NCBI RefSeq assembly: GCF_020497125.1
Contig: NC_059075.1
Span: 109,345,222-109,409,221 of the forward strand
Reading direction: 5' to 3'
DNA length: 64,000 bases
Origin: Mauremys mutica
Taxonomy: Eukaryota > Chordata > Testudines > Geoemydidae
Made by a program: the position numbers and the translations under genes. Shown here in pieces: positions 1 through 10,258 of the stretch (within the stretch, counting starts at the first letter, position 1; the number at the start of each line of letters is the position of its first letter). A model generated the notes under the pieces. It saw only the letters and a program-made list of their open reading frames with translations. It was not told the DNA's origin and did no database searches.

Positions 1-167
1 CGAGATATTAGGGTTCGGCGAGATTAAAGAATCGACATAACCGATGAGAAACCGATAAGACAAAGAGGGAGTTTGGCGGTTCCACTTCTAAAACGTCGAC
101 TTAATAGGATTGGCAAGTTAACCGAGGTCGAGATAAATGGGTTCGACTGTAATATAAAAAAACAGAC
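1..167. other. Stretch of abnormal dinucleotide order
   Basis: No gene or repeat is recognisable here as written. By hand count there are about 13 CpG against about 3 GpC, and CA+TG (about 9) are rarer than AC+GT (about 17). This is the reverse of vertebrate DNA and of the rest of the window. Complemented without reversal, or reversed without complement, the stretch gains ordinary vertebrate composition. Normal composition resumes where the MIR-like sequence begins near 168. Either this is a data or assembly artefact, or a short stretch of unusual origin. Confidence 0.6.
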
Positions 168-275
168 TTTGCCTCTGACTCAGTTTGGGACCTTGAGAAA
201 GTCATTTAATTTTTCTGTGCCTTAGTTTCCCACCTGTAAAACTGGGATAGCAATATTTGCCTATCACAGAATGAC
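168..275 (+). repeat. MIR-family SINE fragment
   Basis: The stretch contains the diagnostic MIR core order: a 'gaccttgagaaagtcattt' block, then 'ctgtgccttagtttcc', then 'ctgtaaaactgggata'. These match the conserved CORE/MIR central region in sense orientation. The tRNA-derived head is missing, cut off where the abnormal stretch 1-167 begins. It is an old, diverged copy. Confidence 0.75.
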
Positions 276-690
276 GTGAGACATAATTAGGATCTGACTC
301 CTGTCCTCATTTAAGACATCAAGAGATATAGTGTTTGCTTCAACGGGACCAAGGGTGGGGCTTCATGTTTGTAAAGCTTACAATGCTGTGTCAGTGCAAA
401 GTATTGTTGTGTAAAGTATTTACAATGAGATGCACAGTCAGTACAGCCCCAGTTCGGTTAGGTACTTAATTGCCTCCAATGGGGCTACTCACATGCTTAA
501 AGTTAGACACATGCTTAGGTAACCTGGTGAATCAATGCCTAAATCAGGAAGGGAGTAGGAAAGAAAAAAACCTGGGGCTAAAACAGAACTGGCTCTTTAA
601 TGTAAGATCTACTTTCACTTTAGTTCATTCTAAGATTCCACAACCTGGAGAGTTTTCTTTAAATACAGCTGCAGATACAACCTAGTGTTA
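276..690. other. No recognised feature
   Basis: AT-rich unique-looking sequence. The 71-codon open frame at 470-685 has no recognisable domain and I treat it as chance. The last three bases (TTA) are the target duplication of the downstream Harbinger element. Confidence 0.5.
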
Positions 691-956
691 GGGTATGTCT
701 ACACTACCAGATTAGTTCGATTTAACTTAATTCGAATTTGTGGAATCGACCTTACAAAGCCGAATTTGTGTGTCCACACTAAGGACACTAATTCGACTTT
801 GTGAATCCACACTAACGGAGCAAGCGTCGACATTGGAAGCGGTGCACTGTGGGAAGCTATCCCACAGTTCCCACAGTCCCCGCTGCCCATTTGAATTCTG
901 GGATTTCCCTACAATGCATGCTGGGGGGAAAAATGTGTTGAGGGTGGTCTTGGGTA

Positions 957-1253
957 ACTATCATCATTCAACGTGCTTTCAGACGTCTCAAGGGGAGATG
1001 GAGGAGCTTACTGACTCGCTCGGATCTCAGCGAAACCAATATCCCCATTGTTATTGCAGCTTGCTGTGTGCTCCACAATCTCTGTGAGAGCAAGGGGGAG
1101 ACCTTTATGGCGGGATGGGAGGTTGAGGCAAATCGCCTAGCTGCTGATTACGCTCAGCCAGACAGCCGTGCAATTAGAAGAGCCCAGCGGGAAGCGCTGT
1201 GCATCCGGGAGGCTTTGAAAGCTAGGTTCCTCAGTGAGCAGGGTAACTTGTGA
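957..1253 (+). pseudogene. Harbinger transposase (HARBI1-like nuclease) C-terminal remnant
   Basis: Reading the frame of the stop at 1251-1253 backwards gives about 98 residues without a stop. It contains IQRAFRRLKGRWR, then SDLSETNIPIVIAACCVLHN, then LCESKGE. This matches the C-terminal end of the Harbinger DDE nuclease domain, where families usually show a (V/I)ERAFG.LKGR block followed by CVLHN. In this copy the conserved Glu of the ERAFG block reads Gln, and the upstream two thirds of the protein, including the first two catalytic Asp, are missing. An AATAAA lies about 115 bases after the stop. The enzyme would cut and paste the element by its TIRs; this copy cannot. Confidence 0.8.
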
Positions 1254-1368
1254 CTGTTCAGTTTCTTTACAGAGAAGCTGAACCTGCCCCTGCTTCAGTT
1301 ACTGTTGACTTTCTTCTGCGGTTACATACCCCGTTCACCACGTTTCCCCCTTCCAACACACGTTTAAA

Positions 1369-1413
1369 AATAAAGTTAATGGAATATTGTTAATTAACAA
1401 CGTTTTCTTTATT
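1369..1413. promoter_or_regulatory. Convergent poly(A) signals in Harbinger element
   Basis: AATAAA at 1369-1374 on + follows the transposase stop. TTTATT at 1408-1413 is AATAAA on - for the opposing frame. The 45-base interval is AT-rich and acts as the boundary between the two convergent transposon genes. Confidence 0.6.
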
Positions 1414-2084
1414 AATGAATTCGCGTTAAAGGGTTGAAACAGGGACGCAGACTGTGGTGGGTAGGGTGTGCAGTGATGTTAACACCACTTCTACACTCGA
1501 GGAATGATAGGCTCCTGCTCCTAGAGCGGTCTGCAGTGCCGGACTGGTTGTTTCAACGGAGCCTGCCATCCCTCCTTTTCGGGACTCTGTGTGCGGGGGC
1601 TACATGACCCTGTGGCGGGGGAGGACAGTTACAGATTCCCCTGCTGCATGGCTCTGTGGTCCGGGACAAGGACCGCTGCATAAGTTCTGTAACCGCCCTC
1701 CCATGCCACAAAGTCACGTACCCCCCACCCACACAGAACATGGAAAACACCTCCCAGACCGACCAGGGTGCCTACTGACTGCACTGTGTGTGTGACCTGC
1801 TGTTGATCCTGCCCCCGTCTCTGTACCCTGATAAAGGTGATTGTCCTATGCAATTAACAACCCCCTTCCCCCCCCTTCACAGACAGTCTTCTGTAGAAAA
1901 ACTTGATGAAAATAGTAATTAACAGCAAACTACTTTTAATAATCAACTACACAGTTAGGGGATGAAACTGGGATTGGGGCTTCGGAGAGCCAGGAAGGGA
2001 AGGACTTCTCAACATTTAAGGAATGAGAGCCTTCTTGTATTTGTGCACTCTGCAGGGGTGCAGTGACAGTTTTCACAGCCCCTG

Positions 2085-2354
2085 TCACCCCTCCTTCTTG
2101 TTACTTTGGGTGAGGGGGGTTTGGGACTTTGTGGCGGGGGAGGGCGGTTGCAGATACAGTGCAGGGGGGGCTCTGTCCTCCTGCCTGCGGTCCTGCAGAA
2201 CATCCACAAGGCGCCGGAGCGTGTCAAATTTTCCCTGGGCATTTCCTGTGTGGCTGGTCAGAACATCCAAGCTCGGACTGCTGTCCAGAGCGTCAACAGA
2301 GTGGTGCACTGTGGGATAGCTCCCGGAGCTACTAAGGTCGATTTCCGTCCACAC
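2085..2354 (-). pseudogene. Possible second Harbinger protein (Myb/SANT-like partner), fragment
   Basis: An 89-codon open frame on - contains the block GKFDTLRRLVDVLQDRRQED, a charged, probably helical segment. It lies inside the Harbinger element, opposite and convergent to the transposase, where the Myb/SANT-like DNA-binding partner is normally encoded. An AATAAA on - at 1408-1413 could serve as its polyadenylation signal. No trihelix signature can be seen, so the assignment rests on position. It may be only the C-terminal part. Confidence 0.45.
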
Positions 2355-2537
2355 ATAGCCTAATTCGACATAGCCATGTCGAATTTAGCGCTACTCCCCT
2401 CGTCGGGGAGGAGTACAGAATTCGAACTAAAGAGCCCTCTAGGTCGAACTAATTAGCTTCCTGGTGTGGACAGGTGCATGGTTAAGTCGAATTAACGCTG
2501 CTAAATTCGACAAACTCCTAGTGTAGACCAGGCCTTA

Positions 2538-3418
2538 GTTTAAACCCAGAACAAATTCAAGCGTACCATTCATTTGGTAGTCACAGAACCAATGAGATCT
2601 CCCACCCCCTTTCAACCCTCCAACAAGTGAAGATTTTTAAATTCCAATCTAATTAATATCACAACAAGGATGGCATTCTCCAGAATTGGAAATCTCTTGA
2701 GGTAGGAGAGGAGGTTTGGTACTGAAGACTCCTATAAAAAAGCCAGAGGATGCACTCTTCACAAAATGAGGCCAGCCACTTAACACTTCATCCAATGGGC
2801 TCGCTGCTGATATAGCCTGCTGTGCCATTCTGACTTCTCTTAATCCCCCACAGATAGATCCCTAACAGGAATTGCACCGACTGCAGAGATGCTGCTCTTT
2901 AGTAATGACCCAAGAGAAAATGTGGCTATGCTGCACCTGCATCTATGCTATGAACAAAATGCCAAGTACCATAAGCTTACTTCGCTGGGTTTCTGAATCT
3001 ACGCCTGGATGTCAATGAGGTGCAGGATTTGACTCCAAAACCTAGTTAGGTGCCCAATCCATCTCCCACATAATTCAATGGAAAGATTCCCATTGACTTC
3101 AAATCAGTTCTTTATCAGTACTAGAGAGGCACCTGAGCCCCCCTGTCAGGGCAAGAATGTTACAAAGTAGAGAATGGCCTCCATCAAAGCCCTGGATCCA
3201 AACAGCTTCCTTGATCGTTGGGGAAATTTGGAACCAAATCCACACTCTACAGCTGAGGCCATCTGTTTCTAACTGGGATCGTTCCTGCACCAAGTAGGAA
3301 AAAGTCACTTTATCAATGCAAGGAACAATCATTAAAAGCATCAGGCTTATCTACAACTCTAGTTCTTCCCCGATAAAAAAATCAATACTAATAACAAGAC
3401 AGCAGTGATGAGAGCCCT
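2538..3418. other. No recognised gene; MITE-like traces only
   Basis: No open frame with a domain. Around 3060-3110 there is an 'attgacttcaa' type block that recurs in the MITEs of this window, but no paired inverted arm is clear. Confidence 0.4.
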
Positions 3419-3528
3419 GGGCCTGATTCGCCTCTTGCTGACAACAGTTTTATATTGGTGTCATTCCACTGATTTATGTGAAGTTACTCCTGCTTTATGC
3501 TGATGTATGTGAGAGGAGAATCAGGCAC
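3419..3528. repeat. Short fold-back MITE (GGGCCTGATTC type)
   Basis: GGGCCTGATTCGCCTCT at the left is mirrored by AGAGGAGAATCAGGCAC at the right, giving a hairpin of about 110 bp. It resembles the other 70-150 bp fold-back elements of this window, whose arms read GGGCC(A/T)GATTC or GGGCCAAATTC. No coding capacity. Confidence 0.6.
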
Positions 3529-3972
3529 AGGGCTGGCTTAAGGCAATCCAAGGCCTAAAGCCCACCACTGCAGGGGCCCCCACGTAGTTCCCTCTTACTC
3601 AGTAGCCCTGCCCCCATGCTATGATCCAGTCTCTACTTGGAGTAGCAATGGCAGGGACCTCCTTCTTCTCCCAAAGAGGCAGGGAAAGCAGCATGGGGCC
3701 CACTTCATTTTCCTCAGGAGCAATAGGAGTCCCTTCTCCATACGTAGAGATGCCTCCAGCATTTTTCCCAGAAGCCAGTGTGTGTCTGCTTAAAGGGTAG
3801 GCCAAGCCCAATGCACTCTTCTCCTGCCATACAGAGTCCTCTTCTGGGGTGGTGATGCCAGGGTCCCCAAGAGTAGTTAACATCCCATTGCATGGACAGT
3901 TCACACCTCTCAGAGTCAGTTTCAGGCTCTCTGCAGAATCAGGCAGACATCACTGTATCAGTTACACCTGGT
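3529..3972. other. No recognised feature
   Basis: A C/T-rich stretch with a 101-codon minus-strand frame (3599-3904) lacking any known motif. The last eight bases (3965-3972) are the target duplication of the hAT MITE that follows. Confidence 0.4.
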
Positions 3973-4097
3973 TAGGGTGACCAGACAGCAAATGTGAAAA
4001 ATCAGGACAGGTTGTGGAGGGTAATAGGAGCCTACATAAGAAAAAGCCCCCAAAAATCGGGACTGTCCCTATAAAATCGGGACATCTGGTCACCCTA
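3973..4097. mobile_element. 125-bp hAT-type MITE, copy 1
   Basis: Starts TAGGGTGACCAGA and ends TCTGGTCACCCTA, a 13-bp perfect inverted terminus, with inner arms that also pair (CCCGATTTT blocks). The 8-bp direct repeat CACCTGGT flanks it at 3965-3972 and 4098-4105, which is the hAT target-duplication length. No coding capacity; mobilisation would need a transposase in trans. Confidence 0.85.
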
Positions 4098-4105
4098 CAC
4101 CTGGT

Positions 4106-5994
4106 TCATATTTTCAAGTTTTTGTTTGCAACCTTGAAGCCTAGAAACATATATATTTTTTAATGATTCCTGAGTTTCGGATGCAATCACATGACTCCGG
4201 GAGCTAGAGCCCTAGGCATCAGCCTATAGAGTCTTAATCCAGCCATGATCAGGCTCACTGATCTTTAAATGCCTTACGTCCTTCCTGCTCCTCTCTGGCA
4301 GACTGAATTAACTATACTGAACCAGGTTGTGAGGCTAGAGCCCCCATGACACAATTGTAAAAGATGTTTTTTCTCATCCCATGGGATTCGCCTCCATACA
4401 AAGAGCAGGAAAGCCAAAATACTGTGTTCTCACAATTAGATCACAGACCAAAAAATAATACAACATCTCTACGACTTGCGGAGAGGAAAGAACTGAAACC
4501 CAAAATCCAGTTTACAAAAGGAAAGCTACTGAAAAAGGATTAAAGGTCAAAATAATCAGACTATTCTCATTTGAATGAACAGCAAAAACAGGCATGTCAC
4601 CCACCCCCGCAACTTCCAAATGTACTGTTTTTAATTTGGGAGTCATGGTTTGGGTCATAGTGTGGAAGGCATCTGTCGCTGTAGAGGCTGGGAACAACAA
4701 AAACTGCCAGCTCAGGTTTTACAAGCTGCACCGCTCCTGACTCACTGTGTTCCTTATACAGAGAGCAGGAGGTCAGATTCAGTACACCTTGAGAGCAGAA
4801 AAGGCCCCAACTCATTATTTTAAGGCAGTGCTTATGAAATACAATATATTATCACCTCCAGAGCCAGATCAGCTGTGCCTGCAAAACTAGAAAAATAATT
4901 TCAATTTCCTTTCAGAAGAAAAATGTTTGCACACACACCCACACACACACCTTCAGCTGCTGCGACACATAACTTAGAATTCCTTTCCAGTGAGTACGAG
5001 GCAAAGGATATCATATACATAGAATCCACTTGAACTCGGAATTTGAAGTCGCAGAGACCACTGGCTTTTAAACCACAGCACAGGAGCGTGAAGCAATGCT
5101 ATCAAAATGTACCTTGGCAGCATGTCCCCATTCCAACTTTTCCCCCCACAGGAATCACTTACTGGAGGGAGTGTGGGACGTGGGAGATCTCACAGATAGC
5201 CTTGTCTCCACCTCTCATTAGAGCAGGGCTCATTGGAAAGGTTGGTATAGGAGAGTTCTCAGGGCCTGATCCAAAGCCCACTACAGTCAATGGACTGTGG
5301 ATCAGCTTCTCTGTCAAGAACTCACAGCTACCCAGACCCTGCTTGCCCTAAGAGGTGTTACTGTAGAGAATGAGACAGAAGTGTTGATTACAGAGGCACT
5401 CACAGCTGTACCAGTCCCAGCTGTTCCCAACAGCAGTCAATGAAGATAACACCCAATAAGTGTTAACTATTACCAAGAAATCAGCATTTTTATTCTTGAA
5501 TCTATAGGGCATTTAAATTAAAATCTGCAGCATTCCCTCACAGAGGGAGGTATTCTGCTCCACACTCACCTCTGTTTAACACTCTGACACAGGCAATGCA
5601 TTGGGCTGCCCTAAGCAACCCTATGTTAACCTCTTCACAAATGCTAGTGCAGGGTGTCAGGCACTACCATGGCCCAGTACTCTTTCTTAGATGCCTGGCT
5701 GCTACGTTTTGCTCTCATGTTCAGGGTCAAACTGACCATCAGTTTTGGGGTGGGAAAGGAATATTTCCCAAGGTCAGATTGGCAGGGACCTTGCAGGGTT
5801 TATGCCTTCCTCTGCAGCCTGGGGTGCAGATCGCCTGCTGGGATCATCTGGGCAGAACCACCTAATCAACTCCCTGCAACTGCAGAGCATTGGGCACTGG
5901 TGCACCTCGGTCCCTCCTGCTCTCTGTTGTGGCACACAACAGGTGAATCTTCTGAGGACTGAAATGTTTTCCTCTAACTGAAGTCGGAGGGGTA
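4106..5994. other. No recognised gene; short (AC) tract
   Basis: Mixed sequence with an imperfect (AC)n microsatellite at about 4930-4951. Open frames of 62-102 codons occur on both strands, overlap one another and lack motifs. Around 5260-5310 there is a 'gggcctgatccaaag' block like a lone MITE arm. Confidence 0.4.
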
Positions 5995-6078
5995 TCTGGA
6001 TGAAATTTAATGTCCTATGATAAACCGGAGGTCGGACTAGATGATATGCTGGTCCCTTCTGGCCCTGAGCTCTATGAA
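5995..6078 (+). repeat. CR1 LINE 3'-end fragment
   Basis: Contains the typical CR1 3'-UTR order: 'ctggatgaaatt', then 'ggaggtcggactagatgat', then 'ggtcccttctggccctgag', then 'ctctatgaa'. 5'-truncated to about 85 bases, sense orientation. Confidence 0.75.
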
Positions 6079-6080
6079 GT

Positions 6081-6158
6081 AGGTCAGTGGCAGAGATAGA
6101 ATCCAGATGTCCTGAGTCCCAGTCCAGTGCTCTGCCCACTAGACCATGCTGCCTCTCA
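6081..6158 (-). repeat. MIR-family SINE fragment, antisense
   Basis: The run 'agtggcagagatagaatcc ... ctgagtcccagtccagtgctctgcccactagacca' is the antisense of the tRNA-like head of a MIR-type SINE as seen in reptiles. It directly abuts the CR1 tail. Confidence 0.65.
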
Positions 6159-6710
6159 ATTAGATGGAGAGGGCTGCACAAGTGAGAGACCCTAGTGAAT
6201 GAAGATGCTTGTGCCCTGTGCTCCATAACAACGGCATGGCTTTTAGCTGATCTCCAGCATAGATTCCTGCTGCAGAAGGGCCTGTGCCAGGTTTTATGGG
6301 GACCATTTTTACTTGTGGATCTACACCTTTGTGTATACATGACCTCACCAGCATTCCTGCCTGTCTGTGACATCTCTGCTTTGCAGGCAGTGGCATCTTC
6401 CTCCTTCCCTTTCAATGTTCTGCAAGCCTCTGCAGCTCTGGGAAACAGTCGGGGGGGGGGGGGGGGGAAGAGAAACACAAGGAAATTCAATTTATTTCTC
6501 AGATTAGGTTTGTCTAAACTGAGGCTGGCTACAGCTGCAGCCAAAAGGGAAGGGCTGGGATAGAGGGCATTGGGGTCTGCTCTAGTCAGATTAAAGGGAA
6601 TTAAGACATGACCACAGACAGGAGTGATTACGATGTATCAAATATAAGGTGAAATTTGCTCAGCTCAGGGAGCCAACATGGGGCCCTATGCATCCTCTAA
6701 GCACTATGCA
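6159..6710. other. No recognised gene; 17-bp poly(G) tract
   Basis: Contains an uninterrupted run of 17 G at 6451-6467 followed by a purine-rich stretch. The long antisense frame crossing it (5774-6544) runs through CR1 and MIR debris and encodes a proline run from the G tract; it is not a gene. Confidence 0.5.
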
Positions 6711-6804
6711 AGGCTGGGATTTTTAAAGGAGCCTAAGAGAGTTAGGAAATTCTATCCCATTTGGGCACCTACATTTCTTAGGCTCCCTTTGAAAATCCCA
6801 CCCT
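6711..6804. repeat. Fold-back MITE (GGCTGGGATTTTTAAAGG type)
   Basis: AGGCTGGGATTTTTAAAGG..GCCTAAGA is mirrored by TTCTTAGGC..CCTTTGAAAATCCCACCC. The hairpin spans about 94 bp. A shorter relative lies at 61158-61221. Confidence 0.65.
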
Positions 6805-8637
6805 AAATCCCCAACTCAGGTTGTCTGCTTTGGGGTGAATTTCACCCATAATTCATGGGTGGGGCATTGTATGAATGGTACTGTGTGTGCCAACAATAAG
6901 ATGCTGAACTGGGAAGAGAAGGTCCTTTCAGGGGGCAGAATGGCAATTAAATAGGCACTTTCTAGAGCAGGCTCCAGGGCAGGAGGGGATGATGGCTGTG
7001 TGCTGGCGAGGGTTTGAAGAAAATCAGGGCAGAAGCCGGCCACTTATTTAGCAATGGGGCTAGGGCAATATGTCAAGAAGCGTTTCTAGACAAAATAAAA
7101 TGCAGAGTGATTTTCAGTATCACCAGTGGCTGGAGGAAGGACTGAGGGAAGCAGTCACACGTGGCAGCAAGACTTGGTAAATTGGTAAAACTTCAGTGGA
7201 TTAGCTCTGTTGAGATCAATAGTGCTACAATGATTTACACCAGCTGAGGATGCAGCCCTCGGAGTCTAACTGATCAGCCCACTGTCTGATATGGGCTAAA
7301 CTAACTGCTGCAAGTGGTCTAGGACCCACCACTGGGAAACAAGTCTACAGTCCACCCTGGACTACAGCCTATCTGCTTCGCTTTGTCTGTCTTCCGAGAC
7401 TACATGAGCAGTATCATAATTTACTAAGCAGGAGAGGGTACAAGAAGGAAGATAGATCATTTAGTCCCCACCACAGCTGGAGTCAGACAGGATAACAGAT
7501 GGAGAATCAAGAATGGCATTCTCAAGGGGTGGTATATGTGATGTATGGAAGGACATGGTCCTAAGCAACTGCATAGTCCTTAAGTCACCTCAGTATGGGG
7601 AATACCTTATCACATGCACTCCATTCTCATTTTAACCATCTTCTCCATTAGATGCAAAGGGCTGTGCATTGAAAATTCACAGAGTACTCGCTTGTCTTTC
7701 TTTGACAAATGCTTAGCTACATAAAGGAGGAAGCAAATTAATCAAAGATCAAATGCAACTCTGTCACCATCTTAAAAGCTTCTAGCCACACTTCTCATCG
7801 GCAGCCCCCAAGCTACTATTCTGCTGGACTGTCTCCAGATTTAGAGGCAGTTGCAGGCTAGAATATTTGTTGCAACAATGTATCATGTTTTGTCTGTTCT
7901 CAGACTATTCTAATTTAAAGGAACAAAAGAACCACCTGGTGAGCTAATCAAGCCACCTGCAACAGACTCTGTTAATTAACCCTTTATTCACTGGATTACT
8001 ATATTATACAAAGCACAAGCCCAGCAGGAGATATTCCTTCAGGACCAGTAGAAGTTTACAAGGCAAATCCTGTTTAGAAATTACGATAGCAATGACAGGC
8101 AAATCAAGTCTGGTCTTTACACTTCATGGGGCTGTGTTTGTTTAGTAGGGGTAGGTGGTTGCAACAGAATCTGCTATTATCTGTCTGCTAGCTTAAAGAG
8201 CTCACTCTTCCTTGTCTTCTCTGCACAGCTGAGCCTTATAGCCCTGTTTTTTGACAGACTGCTGTGGGGGCAAGGCACATTCCTTAGTGCATACCAGGAT
8301 TTGGGGTTCATGTGGGGGCTTCTTGCAACTCCTCCTCTTTAGCCAGTTAAGAACAAGCAATACATTCAAGTCGCTTTATAAACCTTTCACTAAATGACTT
8401 AGCTTCTGTACATACTGTTTACTGCCTGTAGTTTAAATCCTTCCAAAGTAACTCCTGCTCAAATGTACTTTTTTCCTAAATTTTCCTTGGTTTTCACCAG
8501 AGCAAGGGAACTGAAGTGACAACAAGAAGTCAGAAGCTGCACAACATGGGTGTGGGTGTGGTTGAATGAGCTGTTTGCTTCCCTTCAGCCCCGGCATGGT
8601 CCATTTACCGGAGCCCTTCTATAGCAGTGACCTCACA
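6805..8637. other. No recognised feature
   Basis: 1.8 kb of moderately AT-rich, apparently unique DNA. I found no inverted termini, no poly-A tail and no coding motif. The largest open frame (75 codons, minus, 6816-7043) has no known domain. Confidence 0.4.
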
Positions 8638-8645
8638 GGCTCAAG

Positions 8646-8769
8646 TAGGGTGACGAGATAGCAAGTGTGAAAAATTGGGACGGGGGTGAGGGGTAATAGG
8701 AGCCCATGTTAAAAAAAAGCCCCAAATATCGGGACTGTTCCTATAAAACTGGGACATCTGGTCACCCTA
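8646..8769. mobile_element. 125-bp hAT-type MITE, copy 2
   Basis: Same family and orientation as the copy at 3973-4097. It starts TAGGGTGACGAGA, ends TCTGGTCACCCTA, and shares the inner 'aaatatcgggactgttcc' arm. The flanking direct repeat GGCTCAAG (8638-8645 and 8770-8777) is a perfect 8-bp target duplication. Confidence 0.85.
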
Positions 8770-8777
8770 GGCTCAAG

Positions 8778-9782
8778 TTAATTTTACATGCTTCTGCGCT
8801 GTCTATAAGCAACACAGAAAATGGCCAAGTGCTGTGGACAATTCATGCTTTTATCACCAAGAGTCTGTGAAACAAAGCTCACGTTCCTTCCCCTTCTTTT
8901 CAAGGTACGTTCCCCAAGAGGGCACTGGGCCATACTGCTTGCTATCTCCCTGCCTAAGTTTTTTCATGGACTTCAGCACCGCAAAAAGTCGGTTAAGTCA
9001 AAGAGACACTACTTACCCTTCTCCCACTCTGATAAAGTTTCACTACCCCCCTTCAAGCTATTTTCTAAATTACTGGAAGGAGTAACACAGTTAACCCAGG
9101 AGGAGGATTAGCAGCACAAGAGGTTAAAGCTGGGATTTTCACCTCCGAAGTATTAGGTTCCAATTCTGTCTTAGGTCACAAGTTAAATAAGTTTGATGGC
9201 CTGATCCTTGTTCCAAGTGAAGATCTGTACTCATGACAAACCCTAGCACTCTGTTTGCAACAGGTCCAGAAATGGAAGGTCAGGACTGAAATGCACTGGT
9301 AGAGCTGCACACAGAAGCTTGCACAATGTCTGCTCAGTGTAGCTGTTGCTCTGTCTTACTTTCATAAGTGCTAAATCTGTACTCCCTCCCTCATGCCCAT
9401 GCTTGAGCGGTTATCCAAAGTAGGAACTGGTGACCAGGTTGGTGTTGGAGAAACCGAGGGCAGTGATGCATTTACTGAATGTGCATCACAGCAAGAAAGG
9501 ATGCCTTAGAAAAGCAATTGCTTCACTGCTTGTTGACATAGCTCTCCAGCCTCAAAAAGATAAGGCAACACTTCAGGGGAAATATCTTTAAAGTAGGCTA
9601 GAAAACAGCACTGGAAATATTAGTGCTGCATCAACTTATTATTACTATTAATATTACAGTAGCAGTTAGATACTCCAACTGAGGTTAGGGCCCTATTGCA
9701 TGAAACACTTTGGGTCACAGTCTCTACGCTAAAGAGTTTTATTACCTAAATAGATCAGACAGTCAAAGGGCAAGACAAAGGG
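8778..9782. other. No recognised feature
   Basis: Holds a 96-codon plus-strand frame at 8821-9111 (rich in Lys and Phe near its middle) that I cannot match to any family. No splice context or conservation can be judged from one sequence, so it is not called as a gene. Confidence 0.35.
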
Positions 9783-9915
9783 AATATTATTATCCCTGTG
9801 TTAAAGATGTGGAATTGAGGAATAAAGAGATTAAGTGGTTTGCCAAAGTATACAGAGAAAGTCTGTGGCAGAACTAGGAATCAATTCCATGCTATGCCCA
9901 TATGTCTGGCTGGCT
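9783..9915 (-). repeat. MIR-family SINE fragment, antisense
   Basis: The order 'attattatccctgtgttaaagatg', 'gaattgaggaataaagagattaagtgg', 'gtctgtggcagaactaggaat' is the antisense of the MIR core (ends of the Pol III head plus central CORE). Diverged. Confidence 0.75.
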
Positions 9916-10148
9916 ATGGGTTTAGGTCGGATATCATGTTGGATGGGGGTCAGGGATAGATTAATAGGAGAGAATGAAGAGAAACTCTAGACTCGAAGGG
10001 GCATACAAATGTCAAACAAAAGCATTTAGAGGCGCTGAAAGAAAAACAATAAAGGCAAATGGACCCAGTAATAGTGTATTTTCAATTATAAAAGTTAGAG
10101 TCATAGGAGAAATACTTGGGTAATGGACCATCATTTCTATCACATAAT

Positions 10149-10258
10149 GAGCCAAATTCCACTCTCAGCTACATGGGTGTAAAGAGAGAGTAACTCCATT
10201 CCAGTCATTAGACTTCCTCCAGACTTATACCAGCGTAACTGAGAGCAGATTTTGGCCT
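10149..10258. repeat. Fold-back MITE (GGGCCAAATTC type)
   Basis: GAGCCAAATTCCACTCTCAG is mirrored by CTGAGAGCAGATTTTGGCC, and the inner 'tgggtgtaa' pairs with 'ttataccagc'. This is the same family as 17855-17957. Confidence 0.65.

Larger units (their letters stand above)
691..2534 (+). mobile_element. PIF/Harbinger DNA transposon relic, internally deleted
   Basis: The ends form imperfect terminal inverted repeats: GGGTATGTCTACACTA on the left, and GGCCTGGTCTACACTA when the right end is reverse-complemented. TTA at 688-690 and 2535-2537 forms the 3-bp target duplication typical of PIF/Harbinger. Subterminal TTCGA-rich blocks also recur inverted. Inside are the C-terminal part of a Harbinger nuclease/transposase on + and a second open stretch on -. 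Convergent AATAAA signals lie between them (1369-1374 on +; 1408-1413 on -). That is the usual two-gene layout of the superfamily (transposase plus Myb/SANT-like protein). The 5' part of the transposase is gone, so it is not autonomous. Confidence 0.85.

Noticed and set aside
5774..6544. 256-codon open frame on the minus strand, the longest in the window apart from the PLE
   Set aside because: It crosses a CR1 tail, an antisense MIR and a poly(G) tract that encodes a proline run, and it has no domain. It is open by chance.
8821..9111. 96-codon plus frame as a small gene
   Set aside because: No recognisable domain, promoter or splice context, and overlapping alternative frames are equally open.
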